A DNA stretch of 46,599 nucleotides from assembly GCA_902516395.1 (NCBI GenBank), contig CABXYN010000010.1:1-46599 (forward strand). Reading direction: 5' to 3'. Source of the DNA: an uncultured Pelagibacteraceae bacterium. GTDB taxonomy: Bacteria; Pseudomonadota; Alphaproteobacteria; Pelagibacterales; Pelagibacteraceae. A model generated the notes under the pieces. It did not search any database and was not told where the DNA came from. It saw nothing but the letters and a program-made list of their open reading frames with translations. This document shows positions 10,017 through 18,539 of the stretch, piece by piece. How positions within the stretch are numbered: the first letter of the stretch is position 1; each line of letters starts with the position of its first letter. Made by a program: the position numbers and the translations under genes.

Positions 10017-10348
10017 CGAAACAAGTTATATCATTAAGCGATCAAGCAGCAGTGAGGATAAAAGAAATTATGTCTTCTGCTGAAAATGACTCTATTGGAG
10101 TTAGAGTTGGAGTAAAATCAGGTGGATGCGCAGGAATGTCTTATATTATGGAATACACAAAGGAAATAAATCCTAATGATGAGGTTATTGAAGATAAAGG
10201 AGTTAAAGTATTCATTGATCCAGCAGCAGTAATGTATCTTTTTGGAACTGAAATGGATTATAAAAAAGAGGAATTTTCTTCTCAATTTGTATTTAATAAT
10301 CCAAATGAAACTGAAAGATGTGGTTGTGGAGAGTCTTTTAAAGTTTAA
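10013..10348 (+). CDS. sufA: A-type Fe-S carrier protein (SufA/IscA-like)
   Basis: Carrier that passes clusters from the scaffold to target proteins. The 111-residue protein has the three conserved cysteines of the family: Cys39 ('SGGCAGMSY') and Cys103/Cys105 ('ERCGCGESF'). It is the last gene of the suf operon. I see no intrinsic terminator right after it; the next 138 bases on the opposite strand are an open frame that abuts its stop codon. Confidence 0.94.
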   Translation: MTKQVISLSDQAAVRIKEIMSSAENDSIGVRVGVKSGGCAGMSYIMEYTKEINPNDEVIEDKGVKVFIDPAAVMYLFGTEMDYKKEEFSSQFVFNNPNETERCGCGESFKV

Positions 10349-10486
10349 TTATTGGTAATAGGAAATAAACCAATACTGGCCTCTTTTATTCATAGAATAA
10401 GTCTTATTTTTTCTACGTTTAGGCTTTTTGATTTCAGGCCTATTATAACCAATAATATTCTTAATTGTTGATATGAGCTTAGTCAT
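10349..10486 (-). CDS. Possible 45-residue basic small protein
   Basis: An ATG (10484-10486) opens a 45-codon frame ending in TAA directly beside the sufA stop. The product is strongly basic in the middle (KKPKRRKNK) and ends in an aromatic stretch (GQYWFISYYQ). I recognise no family. In favour: it fills an otherwise unexplained gap, and its stop abuts the convergent sufA exactly as every other convergent pair in this window does. Against: an ORF of this length can arise by chance in AT-rich DNA, and the purine run AAAAGG lies too close to the ATG to be a good ribosome binding site. It lies downstream of glnA on the same strand. Confidence 0.4.
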   Translation of the reverse strand: MTKLISTIKNIIGYNRPEIKKPKRRKNKTYSMNKRGQYWFISYYQ

Positions 10487-10512
10487 ACCTTTTAATAACA
10501 AAATTGAATGAA

Positions 10513-10561
10513 ATTAGAATTCTAATATGGGAATACCTGCTATTACTACAGGTAATCCCAT
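10513..10561 (-). repeat. Two adjacent palindromes downstream of glnA
   Basis: The first is a 13-base stem, ATGGGAATACCTG (10527-10539) with CAGGTAATCCCAT (10549-10561), with one mismatch and a 9-base loop. Directly beside it, ATTAGAATTCTAAT (10513-10526) is a perfect 14-base palindrome. Read on the glnA strand, the large hairpin begins 13 bases after the glnA stop codon, followed by the small one. Neither is followed by a long T run, so they are weak candidates for intrinsic terminators; a 3' stabilising hairpin or small RNA element is equally possible. Confidence 0.6.
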
Positions 10562-10574
10562 AAAAATAAGCCTT

Positions 10575-11981
10575 TTAACAGCTGTAATACATATCGAATT
10601 CAATAGGGTGCGGCGTATGTTCAAAATTATGAATTTCTTCATATTTAAGTTCAATGTACGCATCTATTTGATCATCAGTAAATACATTACCTTGCGTTAA
10701 GAAACTTCTATCTTTATCTAAAGCTTCCATTGCTTCTCTTAAAGAACCGCAAACAGTTGGCACCTTCTTAACTTGCTTTTCTGATAAAGCATAAAGGTCT
10801 TTGTCGAATGATTTACCTGGATCAATTTTATTTTTAATTCCATCAATTCCAGCCATAAGCATGGAAGCAAATGTTAAATATGGATTTCCAGATGCATCTG
10901 GGAACCTGATTTCACATCTTGCACCTTTTTTACTTAACGTGATTGGAATTCTACATGAAGCCGATCTATTTCTTGCAGAGTATGCAAGTAAAACAGGAGC
11001 CTCAAATCCTGGTATTAATCTTTTGTAACTATTTGTAGTAGCATTAGCAAATGCATTAATTGCTTTTGCATGCTTTAATACTCCACCAATATAGTAAAGT
11101 GCAGTTTGAGATAATCCAGCGTATTTATTTCCAGAAAATACCGGGGTTTTCCCTTTCCAAATTGATTGGTGAGTATGCATTCCAGAACCGTTATCTCCTT
11201 TAACTGGCTTAGGCATAAAAGTTGCAGTTTTACCAAAAGAGTGAGAAACCATTTGAACTACATATTTGTATAGTTGAACGTTGTCTGCTTGATCAACCAA
11301 AGTTCCAAATAACATTCCAAGTTCATGTTGACTTGGTGCAACCTCGTGGTGGTGTTTTTCTACTGTAATTCCAACATCTCTTAGCCCTTTAAGATATTCA
11401 CCTCTCATATCTTGAGCACTATCTACTGGGGGTACAGGAAAATATCCTCCTTTTACGCCAGGTCTATGACCCATGTTTCCATTATCATAAGATTTTCCAG
11501 AATTATATGGACCTTCTGAACTATCAATTGAAAAACTTGTTTCATTCATGTCATTTTTAATTCTTACATCATCAAATACGAAAAACTCGGGCTCTGGCCC
11601 AAAGTAAGCTGTATCACCAATACCTGTTTTCTTTAAATATGCTTCAGCTTTTTTTGCAATCCCTCTTGGATCTCTTTCATATGGATCTCTTTTAACAGCA
11701 TCCAAAATATCACAAAACAAAATTAATGTATTATGAGATGTGTAAGGATCTATCACTTTTCTGCTTAAATCAGGTTTTAATATCATGTCAGACTCATTAA
11801 TTGCTTTCCATCCTGCAATTGATGATCCGTCAAAAAACACTCCATCGTTTAACATTTCTTCATCAACAATCGTTGTGTCCATTGTTAAATGCTGAAGTTT
11901 GCCTCTTGGGTCGGTAAATCTAAGATCTACGAATTCAATATTCTTAGACTTCATTAATTTTAGTACGTCCTTAGCGCTCAT
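10575..11981 (-). CDS. glnA: Glutamine synthetase type I
   Basis: Makes glutamine from glutamate, ammonia and ATP; the main ammonium entry point. The 468-residue protein has the GSI landmarks: 'FFDGSSIAGW' near 48-57, the metal- and substrate-binding 'NGSGMHTHQS', 'PGFEAPV', and 'ASCRIP'. Tyr397 in 'DLYALSEK' occupies the position of the adenylylated tyrosine of E. coli GlnA, so control by GlnE-type adenylylation is likely. A strong ribosome binding site AGGAGA precedes the ATG. It is divergent from the ybaK-like gene across 141 bases, in which I see no clear NtrC or sigma-54 site. Confidence 0.97.
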   Translation of the reverse strand: MSAKDVLKLMKSKNIEFVDLRFTDPRGKLQHLTMDTTIVDEEMLNDGVFFDGSSIAGWKAINESDMILKPDLSRKVIDPYTSHNTLILFCDILDAVKRDPYERDPRGIAKKAEAYLKKTGIGDTAYFGPEPEFFVFDDVRIKNDMNETSFSIDSSEGPYNSGKSYDNGNMGHRPGVKGGYFPVPPVDSAQDMRGEYLKGLRDVGITVEKHHHEVAPSQHELGMLFGTLVDQADNVQLYKYVVQMVSHSFGKTATFMPKPVKGDNGSGMHTHQSIWKGKTPVFSGNKYAGLSQTALYYIGGVLKHAKAINAFANATTNSYKRLIPGFEAPVLLAYSARNRSASCRIPITLSKKGARCEIRFPDASGNPYLTFASMLMAGIDGIKNKIDPGKSFDKDLYALSEKQVKKVPTVCGSLREAMEALDKDRSFLTQGNVFTDDQIDAYIELKYEEIHNFEHTPHPIEFDMYYSC

Positions 11982-12122
11982 ATTATCTCCTATAATTTTT
12001 TAATTCTATTATCAGTTAAGAAAAGATAAATAATGCCTATTAAATAGATATCACTTATGCTTTTTTTACATGTATATTAACCTTAAAAAATTAGAATTTT
12101 CAATCAATCCTAAGTTGCAATA

Positions 12123-12602
12123 ATGAGTTTATTAAATAAAGAACCAGTTAAAAGAGCTGAAAAAGCATTAAAAGAATTTGATGAGACCTTATCAGTCACA
12201 GAATTAGAAAAAACAGCAAGAACAGCCTTAGATGCAGCAAAATCATTAAACTGTGAAGTAGGAGCGATCGTAAAAAGTCTACTTTTTAAAAATGGTGAAA
12301 ATTATTTTTTATGTTTGGTCTCTGGTGACAAAAGGTGTTCATTAAACAAACTAAAAAAGTTTTTTAATAGTAAAGATTTGAGCATGGCATCTCCAAATGA
12401 CGTGAAAGAACAAACTGGATATACAATTGGAGGTGTCTCTCCGATAGGACACACAAATAACTTGCAGATATTAGTTGATAGTTCTCTGAATAGATTTGAA
12501 GATTTGTTTGCTGCTGCTGGACACCCAAACTGTATTTTTAAAATAAATTTTGAAGATCTTAAAAAAATTACTAGTGGATCAATAGAAGATATAATTGAAT
12601 GA
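12123..12602 (+). CDS. YbaK/EbsC-family aminoacyl-tRNA deacylase
   Basis: A 159-residue YbaK/ProX-type editing domain that would hydrolyse mischarged aminoacyl-tRNA in trans. It shows the family segments 'EVGAIVKSLLFK' (conserved Lys), 'LCLVSGDKRCSLNKL', 'YTIGGVSPIGH' and 'AAAGHPNCIFKI'. The specific mischarged tRNA (Cys-tRNA-Pro, Ala-tRNA-Pro or another) cannot be told from the sequence. Its end overlaps the following permease by 4 bases (ATGA), so the two are probably co-transcribed. Confidence 0.87.
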   Translation: MSLLNKEPVKRAEKALKEFDETLSVTELEKTARTALDAAKSLNCEVGAIVKSLLFKNGENYFLCLVSGDKRCSLNKLKKFFNSKDLSMASPNDVKEQTGYTIGGVSPIGHTNNLQILVDSSLNRFEDLFAAAGHPNCIFKINFEDLKKITSGSIEDIIE

Positions 12603-13492
12603 AATCTCCAAACGCTACTGATTATTTTATTCTTACTTTTTTGGCCTTACTTTGGGCTTCAGCTTTTTTTAATATAAAAATTGCAACATATTCTTATGGA
12701 CCAATAACTATTGCTTTTTTAAGAATTTTTTTTGGAATGATACCTCTATTATTACTTTGTTATTTCAAAAAAATAAAAATTGAAGCGTTTTCTAAAGATT
12801 GGAAATGGTTTGCAGCAATTGGTATCATCAATTTAGTTATACCTTTTTTCCTAATAGCATACGGAGTTCAAAAAGTTCAAAGTAATTTAGCAGCAATTTT
12901 AATGTCAACTACACCTATTAGTGCAACAATACTCGCACATTTCTTTGCTGACGGAGAGAAAATAAATGTAATAAAAATATTTGGAATAGTTTTAGGTTTT
13001 TCAGGAATTGTTTATTTATTCTCAGAAAATTTACTTATAAATAATGAAAATTTATTTTCTGCTCTTATGATTCTATTGGGATCCACTTTTTATGTTATTG
13101 GGGGAATTTTAACATTAAAAATTAGTAATAAGAAAAATGAAAATGTAACTGCATCAATTCTTATTTGGGGAGCTATAATTGCTTGTCCAATATCACTAAT
13201 AATTGAGCAACCATGGAATTTTAATCCATCACTAGAGTCCACATTATCTTTGATTTATCTTGGTATTTTTCCAACTGGAATTGCATGGTTATTAAGATTT
13301 ATGATTTTAAAGAAAAATGGTTTAGTTTTCCAAAGTCAGGTCGCTTATCTAATACCAATTTTTGGTGTTATTTTAGGATTTATTTTCTTAAACGAATTAG
13401 TAACACCTAAAATTTTAGTTGCTTTATGTGCTGTTGTCTTAGGAATTTATTTTGTAAAAAAAGCAGGAGATAAAAAAATACAAAGTATATAA
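12599..13492 (+). CDS. EamA/DMT-family transporter
   Basis: A 297-residue inner-membrane protein with about ten hydrophobic segments in two EamA repeats; the first begins 'YFILTFLALLWASAFFNIKIA', and each repeat carries a Gly/Pro-rich pattern ending in a helix with 'LGFSGIVYLF' or 'LGIYFV'. Such proteins are drug/metabolite exporters with unpredictable substrates. It ends 7 bases before the convergent Gfo/Idh gene, which marks the edge of the sugar-catabolism region. Confidence 0.87.
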   Translation: MKSPNATDYFILTFLALLWASAFFNIKIATYSYGPITIAFLRIFFGMIPLLLLCYFKKIKIEAFSKDWKWFAAIGIINLVIPFFLIAYGVQKVQSNLAAILMSTTPISATILAHFFADGEKINVIKIFGIVLGFSGIVYLFSENLLINNENLFSALMILLGSTFYVIGGILTLKISNKKNENVTASILIWGAIIACPISLIIEQPWNFNPSLESTLSLIYLGIFPTGIAWLLRFMILKKNGLVFQSQVAYLIPIFGVILGFIFLNELVTPKILVALCAVVLGIYFVKKAGDKKIQSI

Positions 13493-13499
13493 AAAATTT

Positions 13500-14516
13500 C
13501 TAATTTATTTTTAATTGTTCAAATTTTTTTGACTTAACTGATTTTTGTGCAGCTTCTGCTAACATTATAGACTTTCTTCCATCTTCAAAAACAGCTTTAG
13601 GTTTAATATTTTTTTTGCAAAAGTTCGCAAGGTCAGATAGTTGCAACCTAAAAGCTTCTGCATATCTCTCTATAAAAAAATGGAGTAGAGGGGATTTATT
13701 ATTTGTTGAATTTTTTAAAAAGAGATTAGTTTCTGTTTCTCTTTTATTATCCGATATCATCATTCCTTTTGTTCCAAAAAGCTCAACTCTCTGGTCATAA
13801 CCAAAACTACAATGTCTTGAATTAGTTATTACACATTGCACTCCTTTTTTCGACTTAAGCACTGTAGTTGCAAGTTCATAGTCTTTTATCTTATTAAATC
13901 TTTGATCTGATATATTACTACCAGTAGCAAATACTGATTTAAATTCATCTGAACCCAAGTAGTATCTTGCTAAATCAAAATCATGAATCATCATGTCTTT
14001 AAAAATTCCTCCAGAACCTTTTAAATAAGACAGTGAAGGAGGAGCAGGGTCCCGACTAGTTATAATAATTTTTTCTAGTTTACCTATTTTATTTTTTAAC
14101 AAATTCTTTTTAAGTAAATTATGTCCAGGATCGTATCTTCTATTAAATCCTATTTGCACTTTAGGATTAAGTTTTTTAATTTTCTTTAGAGATGAATTAA
14201 TTTTTTTTAAATTTAAATCTAGTGGTTTTTCACAAAAGACTACTTTTTTATACTTAGCACCCTTTTCAATAAATTTTAAATGCGTAGAAGTAGAAGAAGC
14301 TATAAAAATACATTTAATTTCGTTATCTTTAAAAGCAATATCTGGATTATTTATTGAAATAGCATTTAATCTTTTTGAAATTTTGTTTGATAAATTTTTA
14401 TTTAAATCAAAAACATACTTTAATTCAAATTCACTATTTTTTCTTAAATTATTAGCATGCATCTGGCCAATTCTACCAAGGCCAAACAGAGCAGTTTTTA
14501 TTTTATTTTTACCCAT
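13500..14516 (-). CDS. Gfo/Idh/MocA-family oxidoreductase
   Basis: An NAD(P)-dependent sugar or polyol dehydrogenase of 338 residues. The Rossmann motif 'GLGRIGQMHA' is at the N-terminus; 'FCEKPL' carries the catalytic Lys of the EKP motif; 'GGIFKDMMIHDFDLARYYLG' supplies the active-site Asp/His. The pattern resembles myo-inositol 2-dehydrogenases (IolG), but sugar dehydrogenases of this superfamily look alike. An ATG at 14541-14543 would add nine residues; I chose 14514-14516 because it gives the usual distance to the Rossmann motif and less overlap with the upstream gene (19 bases). Confidence 0.85.
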   Translation of the reverse strand: MGKNKIKTALFGLGRIGQMHANNLRKNSEFELKYVFDLNKNLSNKISKRLNAISINNPDIAFKDNEIKCIFIASSTSTHLKFIEKGAKYKKVVFCEKPLDLNLKKINSSLKKIKKLNPKVQIGFNRRYDPGHNLLKKNLLKNKIGKLEKIIITSRDPAPPSLSYLKGSGGIFKDMMIHDFDLARYYLGSDEFKSVFATGSNISDQRFNKIKDYELATTVLKSKKGVQCVITNSRHCSFGYDQRVELFGTKGMMISDNKRETETNLFLKNSTNNKSPLLHFFIERYAEAFRLQLSDLANFCKKNIKPKAVFEDGRKSIMLAEAAQKSVKSKKFEQLKIN

Positions 14517-15643
14517 CTTTTTTTTCTGTTTGAAACTTTGCATGCCTCGATAAATTTTGCAGTTTCAAGCCCCTCATCCTCATTTGGATAAAAATACCTT
14601 TTTTTTGAATTATTTTTTAAAGAATCTGCAAATTCACGATAAATATTTGCAAATGCATCCAAATATCCTTCAGGATGTCCAAATTTTAATCTAGAAAATT
14701 TTTTAGACAATTCAGCATTAAAAAAACCTCTTTCAATAAATTTTACTGCACCATTAGATGGATTAAGTTTTAAATAGTTTGGATCGTTTTGAACCCACTC
14801 CAAACTTCCTTTTGTTCCAAATATTCTTATTCGTAATCCATAAACTCCACCTCTAGCCATCACACTAGTCCAAAACATTCCTTTAGCACCATTATTAAAA
14901 TTAATAATTACTTGAGCATTGTTGTCCATTTTAATTTTATTTGAAACTTGTTTAATATCTGCAAAAATAGTTTCACCCTTTAAACCTGATATGTAAGTTG
15001 CCATATGATATGCATGGGAGCCAATTTCGTTTAATACTGCTGAAGCTCCAACAATATTTTTATCTATTTTCCATTTAAACTTTTTCTTTGCATTTTTTTG
15101 TGAAATATTTTCTCCACCTGACCAATCTTGAACATATTCAACGTTTACGTATTCAACTTTTCCAATTTTACCTTTTTCAACTAATACTTTTGCCTCTCTA
15201 ACCATAGGATAGGCAGAATAATTATGCGTCAAAGCATACTTAATTTTTTTATTTGATTTTATTTTTTTAAATAATTTCTTAGCTTGAGCAAGATTCCCAG
15301 CAAATGGTTTATCAGAAATTACATGTATATTTTTATCAATAAATTTTTCTGCAATAATTTGGTGACTTGAAGGAGGTGTCATTATTGCCACGACATTAAT
15401 ACCATCTTTTCTTACTGCTTCTCTTTCAGCCATTTCTCTAAAATTTGAATAGCATCTATCTTTTAAAATACCTAGGCTTTGACCAAAGCTTTTAGATAGT
15501 TTTGAATTTCTCGAAAAAACACCAGCAACTATCTCATATTGATTATCAAATCTTGATGAAATTCTATGAACATGACCAATCCAAGATTTTGGACCACCTC
15601 CAACTACGCCAAGCTGAATTTTTTTTCCTTTAATTAATCTCAT
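14498..15643 (-). CDS. Gfo/Idh/MocA-family oxidoreductase, 'GGGPxxxIGxVHR' type
   Basis: A 381-residue dehydrogenase whose N-terminus 'LGVVGGGPKSWIGHVHR' belongs to a subgroup that oxidises free or glycosidic sugars or inositols. 'SDKPF' carries the catalytic Lys, and 'NEIGSHAYHMATYISG' the conserved His pair. The frame extends upstream to 15724, but that would run through the divergent iolE; ATG 15641-15643 ('MRLIKGKK') is the better start. Only 31 bases separate it from iolE on the other strand. It is probably the first gene of a two-gene unit with the Gfo/Idh gene at 13500-14516. Confidence 0.86.
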   Translation of the reverse strand: MRLIKGKKIQLGVVGGGPKSWIGHVHRISSRFDNQYEIVAGVFSRNSKLSKSFGQSLGILKDRCYSNFREMAEREAVRKDGINVVAIMTPPSSHQIIAEKFIDKNIHVISDKPFAGNLAQAKKLFKKIKSNKKIKYALTHNYSAYPMVREAKVLVEKGKIGKVEYVNVEYVQDWSGGENISQKNAKKKFKWKIDKNIVGASAVLNEIGSHAYHMATYISGLKGETIFADIKQVSNKIKMDNNAQVIINFNNGAKGMFWTSVMARGGVYGLRIRIFGTKGSLEWVQNDPNYLKLNPSNGAVKFIERGFFNAELSKKFSRLKFGHPEGYLDAFANIYREFADSLKNNSKKRYFYPNEDEGLETAKFIEACKVSNRKKRWVKIK

Positions 15644-15674
15644 GATTAAATATATCTTAACAAATAAAAAATTT

Positions 15675-16577
15675 ATGTCAGTAAAATTAGGTATAGCACC
15701 AATCGCTTGGAGCAATGATGACATGCCTGAGCTAGGCGGAGATACTCCTCTAGAACAATGTTTGTCAGAGGCAAGTCAGGCTGGATTTGTTGGGATTGAG
15801 TCAGGTGGTAAATTCCCAAAAACATCCAAAGAATTATTACCAAAATTAGATAAGTATAACTTAAAATTATGTTCTGGTTGGTATAGTGGAAATCTTAGAA
15901 AAAATTCTGTTGAACAAGAAAAAAATTTAATTCAAGACCAACTTAAATTATTTAAAGATTGTGAAGCTCCATGTATCGTTTTTGCTGAAGTTTTTGGATC
16001 AATACAGGGTGATCCAACAAAAAAACTTTCTAGTAGACCTAAGATGATGGATCAAGAATGGAAAGATTATTGCGAAAAAATATCTGAACTTGCAAAATAT
16101 CTTGAAGATGAGGGTATGCCTTTAGCTTATCACCATCATATGGGAACAGTTATTGAAACAGAAGAAGAAACAATTAGATTGCTACAAAATACAGATGATA
16201 GTGTAAAATTAACTTTAGATACTGGTCATATGTTATTTGCTCAGGGAAATTCAATTAATTTAATTAATAAATTCAAGGAAAGAGTAATCCATATTCACTG
16301 CAAAGATATTAGAGAAGAAGTATTAAAAAAAGCTCTTTCTGAAGATTTAAGTTTTAGGGATGCCTTTTTAGAAGGTGCCTTTACCGTACCTGGTGATGGG
16401 TGTATCGACTATAAACCTTTGTTTGATATTTTAAAAAAAAATAATTATCAGGGTTGGCTTGTTGTGGAGGCTGAACAAGATCCTAAAAAAGCTAATCCAC
16501 TTGAATATGCTATTAAGGGTTACAAATATATTACAGATACTTTAAAGAAATCAAATTTAGAGATTAATAATCTATAA
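15675..16577 (+). CDS. iolE: Myo-inosose-2 dehydratase IolE
   Basis: Dehydrates 2-keto-myo-inositol to 3D-(3,5/4)-trihydroxycyclohexane-1,2-dione, the second step of inositol breakdown. The 300-residue TIM barrel follows IolE closely: 'LGIAPIAWSNDDMPELGGDTPLEQ' at the start, 'AYHHHMGTVIETEEET', 'LTLDTGHM', 'HIHCKDIR', 'GAFTVPGDGCIDYKPLFD' and 'VVEAEQDPKKANPLEYA'. An upstream ATG at 15642 would overlap the divergent gene; ATG 15675 ('MSVKLGIAP') matches the family start. Its substrate could come from either neighbouring Gfo/Idh dehydrogenase. Confidence 0.93.
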   Translation: MSVKLGIAPIAWSNDDMPELGGDTPLEQCLSEASQAGFVGIESGGKFPKTSKELLPKLDKYNLKLCSGWYSGNLRKNSVEQEKNLIQDQLKLFKDCEAPCIVFAEVFGSIQGDPTKKLSSRPKMMDQEWKDYCEKISELAKYLEDEGMPLAYHHHMGTVIETEEETIRLLQNTDDSVKLTLDTGHMLFAQGNSINLINKFKERVIHIHCKDIREEVLKKALSEDLSFRDAFLEGAFTVPGDGCIDYKPLFDILKKNNYQGWLVVEAEQDPKKANPLEYAIKGYKYITDTLKKSNLEINNL

Positions 16578-17528
16578 TTTTACTTTTTTACTATCTTCAA
16601 GTTTACCATCGAAAAAATCAAAAATATTTTGAATAGTTTCTTTTGCCATTCTTGTCATGCATTCCTCAGTGAATGCAGCAGCATGAGGACTTAGGAAAAC
16701 TTTGTCATTTTTTAATAGAGGATTATCAGCTTCTGGAGGTTCTACCTCAAATACATCAATTCCTGCTCCAAAAATCAAATTCTCATTTAAGGCTTTATCT
16801 AAGTCTTTCTCATTAATAATACCGCCTCTTGCAGCGTTAATGATTATACAGTTCTTTTTCATCGTTTTAAGAAGTTCATAATTTATAATATTTTTAGTCT
16901 GATCAGTTAAAGGTATATGGAGTGAGACAGCATCCATATCTTTAATAGCCTCTGCTAAATCTTCAACTTTTTTCCCACCCATTTTGCTTATTGTTTCTGC
17001 ATCTACAAACGGATCATAAACAAAAACGTTCATTTCAAATCCTAAACATCTTTTAATCAATGCTTTACCTATTCTTCCAAATCCAGCTATAAGAATGTTT
17101 TTGTCCCAAATCTCTATAGTTTTTGGTAATTTGTTTCTTTCAGTAAATTTTCCACTTTTGACCGAATGGTCATACATACTTTTTCTTTTTGAGATACTTA
17201 AAAGCATAAAAAGAACATGTTCTGCAACTGCTACAGCATTTGCTGTTGCGGTTATTGCTACATCGATATTTCCTTTTTTACAGCTATTTAAATCAATATT
17301 ATCGTAACCAACACCATGTCTTGAAATTATTTTAAGATTTTTTGCATTTTCAATTGCCTCTGCAGGCAATATTGATGTTCTTAAAGAAACTGCATCTGCA
17401 TCTACAATTTTTTTTTTCACATTTTCAACGCTTAAATCTTCAACCACTTCATAATTATAGTTACTATTACTTTTTAATAATTCCATACCTTTTTCATGAA
17501 TAGGTTGGACAATGAGAATTTTTTTCAT
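16572..17528 (-). CDS. D-2-hydroxyacid dehydrogenase
   Basis: A 318-residue NAD-dependent D-isomer-specific 2-hydroxyacid dehydrogenase of the phosphoglycerate/hydroxypyruvate type. The nucleotide-binding motif 'GFGRIG' is at 149-154. The catalytic residues are Arg234 ('NAARGGIINE'), Glu263 ('FEVEPPE') and His282 ('SPHAAAF'). There is no ACT domain, so it is not a full SerA. It is the last gene of a four-gene minus-strand unit with two oxygenases and a ketopantoate-reductase-like gene, so its substrate is probably a 2-hydroxy or 2-keto acid made by that module. Confidence 0.9.
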   Translation of the reverse strand: MKKILIVQPIHEKGMELLKSNSNYNYEVVEDLSVENVKKKIVDADAVSLRTSILPAEAIENAKNLKIISRHGVGYDNIDLNSCKKGNIDVAITATANAVAVAEHVLFMLLSISKRKSMYDHSVKSGKFTERNKLPKTIEIWDKNILIAGFGRIGKALIKRCLGFEMNVFVYDPFVDAETISKMGGKKVEDLAEAIKDMDAVSLHIPLTDQTKNIINYELLKTMKKNCIIINAARGGIINEKDLDKALNENLIFGAGIDVFEVEPPEADNPLLKNDKVFLSPHAAAFTEECMTRMAKETIQNIFDFFDGKLEDSKKVKL

Positions 17529-17544
17529 AATTTTAAAAAAGAAA

Positions 17545-18534
17545 TTATATTAGTCTAGCAAGATCTCTTTTGCTATTTTTAAATGTCGGAAGTGGATATT
17601 TAAATGCATACTTTCTTGGAATACATTTATTCTTTGCTTTTTCCCACAAAGCAATCCATTGCTTATAGTTGTGGATGGTAATATTTTTTTTGTTTCTACT
17701 TCTTACATAAAAATTTGGCAAAGGTTTTCTACCAGAAGGGGTTCCAGCTCTATTATATCTTAAATCGGCACTAATTCTAAAATCATTAGTTCTGTTAGGT
17801 AATGAGCAATGAATTGAATGTTTGTGCAAAATAATAATATCACCAACATTAGCCTCCAGAAAAACTGGCTTGTAATTATCAAGTAGTTTACTATCTTTTA
17901 TTTCGACCTGACCTCTATAGCCAGATATATGGTTTAATAATCCCAATTTATTAATTTCTTTTACCGTAATCATACATCCATTTTTTTTTGTAGTTTTAGT
18001 AAATGGAATCCAAACAGTGACCATATCAGTTAATCTTTGTCCCAAAGATGATAATACTGCTGCATCTTGATGCCATGGAGTTCTACCTGATAGACCATCA
18101 TGGATAGAATGTTTTGGTAATTTGCTCTCTGGTTGTTTAATTCTTGTATTTTGAACAGGATTTGACAGAATTTCTGGTCCTAATAATTTTTCAACCACAT
18201 CCAAGATTTTTTTGTGATTTATTAAGTTCCATAAAGATTGAGAGGCAAAGTAATCACTATCCTTTTTTACATGATCTCTAGGAAGTCTAGTATTAAAATA
18301 CTGATCAAGATCATAAATATTAAGCTTTGAAATAAACGTATACTTTTTTCTAAAGTTATATTTAGAAACTTTTTCTTTCATGTGATCTGGAGCAAATTTA
18401 TGAACTAAATTATCTATAACATACTCCATATCATTTAAAATTGGTTTTAAATCTTTATTGAAGTTAAGAACATTTCTTACTCTCAAGAAGCCATCTCTAT
18501 CTAAAATACTCTTTAATTTAGTCTTAATCTGCAT
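17545..18534 (-). CDS. Phytanoyl-CoA dioxygenase (PhyH) family protein
   Basis: A 329-residue non-haem Fe(II)/2-oxoglutarate oxygenase. The facial triad is visible as His155 and Asp157 ('TPWHQDAAVL') and a distal His242 ('HKHSIHCSLPNRTNDFR'), with Arg253 placed to bind 2-oxoglutarate. 'MVTVWIPFTKTTKKNGCM' between them is the usual PhyH core strand. The substrate is unknown; PhyH proteins hydroxylate acyl chains, amino acids, phosphonates and small metabolites. It lies 6 bases downstream of a second, unrelated-looking oxygenase and 16 bases upstream of a hydroxyacid dehydrogenase. Confidence 0.87.
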   Translation of the reverse strand: MQIKTKLKSILDRDGFLRVRNVLNFNKDLKPILNDMEYVIDNLVHKFAPDHMKEKVSKYNFRKKYTFISKLNIYDLDQYFNTRLPRDHVKKDSDYFASQSLWNLINHKKILDVVEKLLGPEILSNPVQNTRIKQPESKLPKHSIHDGLSGRTPWHQDAAVLSSLGQRLTDMVTVWIPFTKTTKKNGCMITVKEINKLGLLNHISGYRGQVEIKDSKLLDNYKPVFLEANVGDIIILHKHSIHCSLPNRTNDFRISADLRYNRAGTPSGRKPLPNFYVRSRNKKNITIHNYKQWIALWEKAKNKCIPRKYAFKYPLPTFKNSKRDLARLI

Positions 18535-18539
18535 ATTTA

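Noticed and set aside
15644..15724. 27-codon N-terminal extension of the minus-strand Gfo/Idh gene
   Set aside because: It overlaps the first codons of iolE, and the added residues do not resemble the family.
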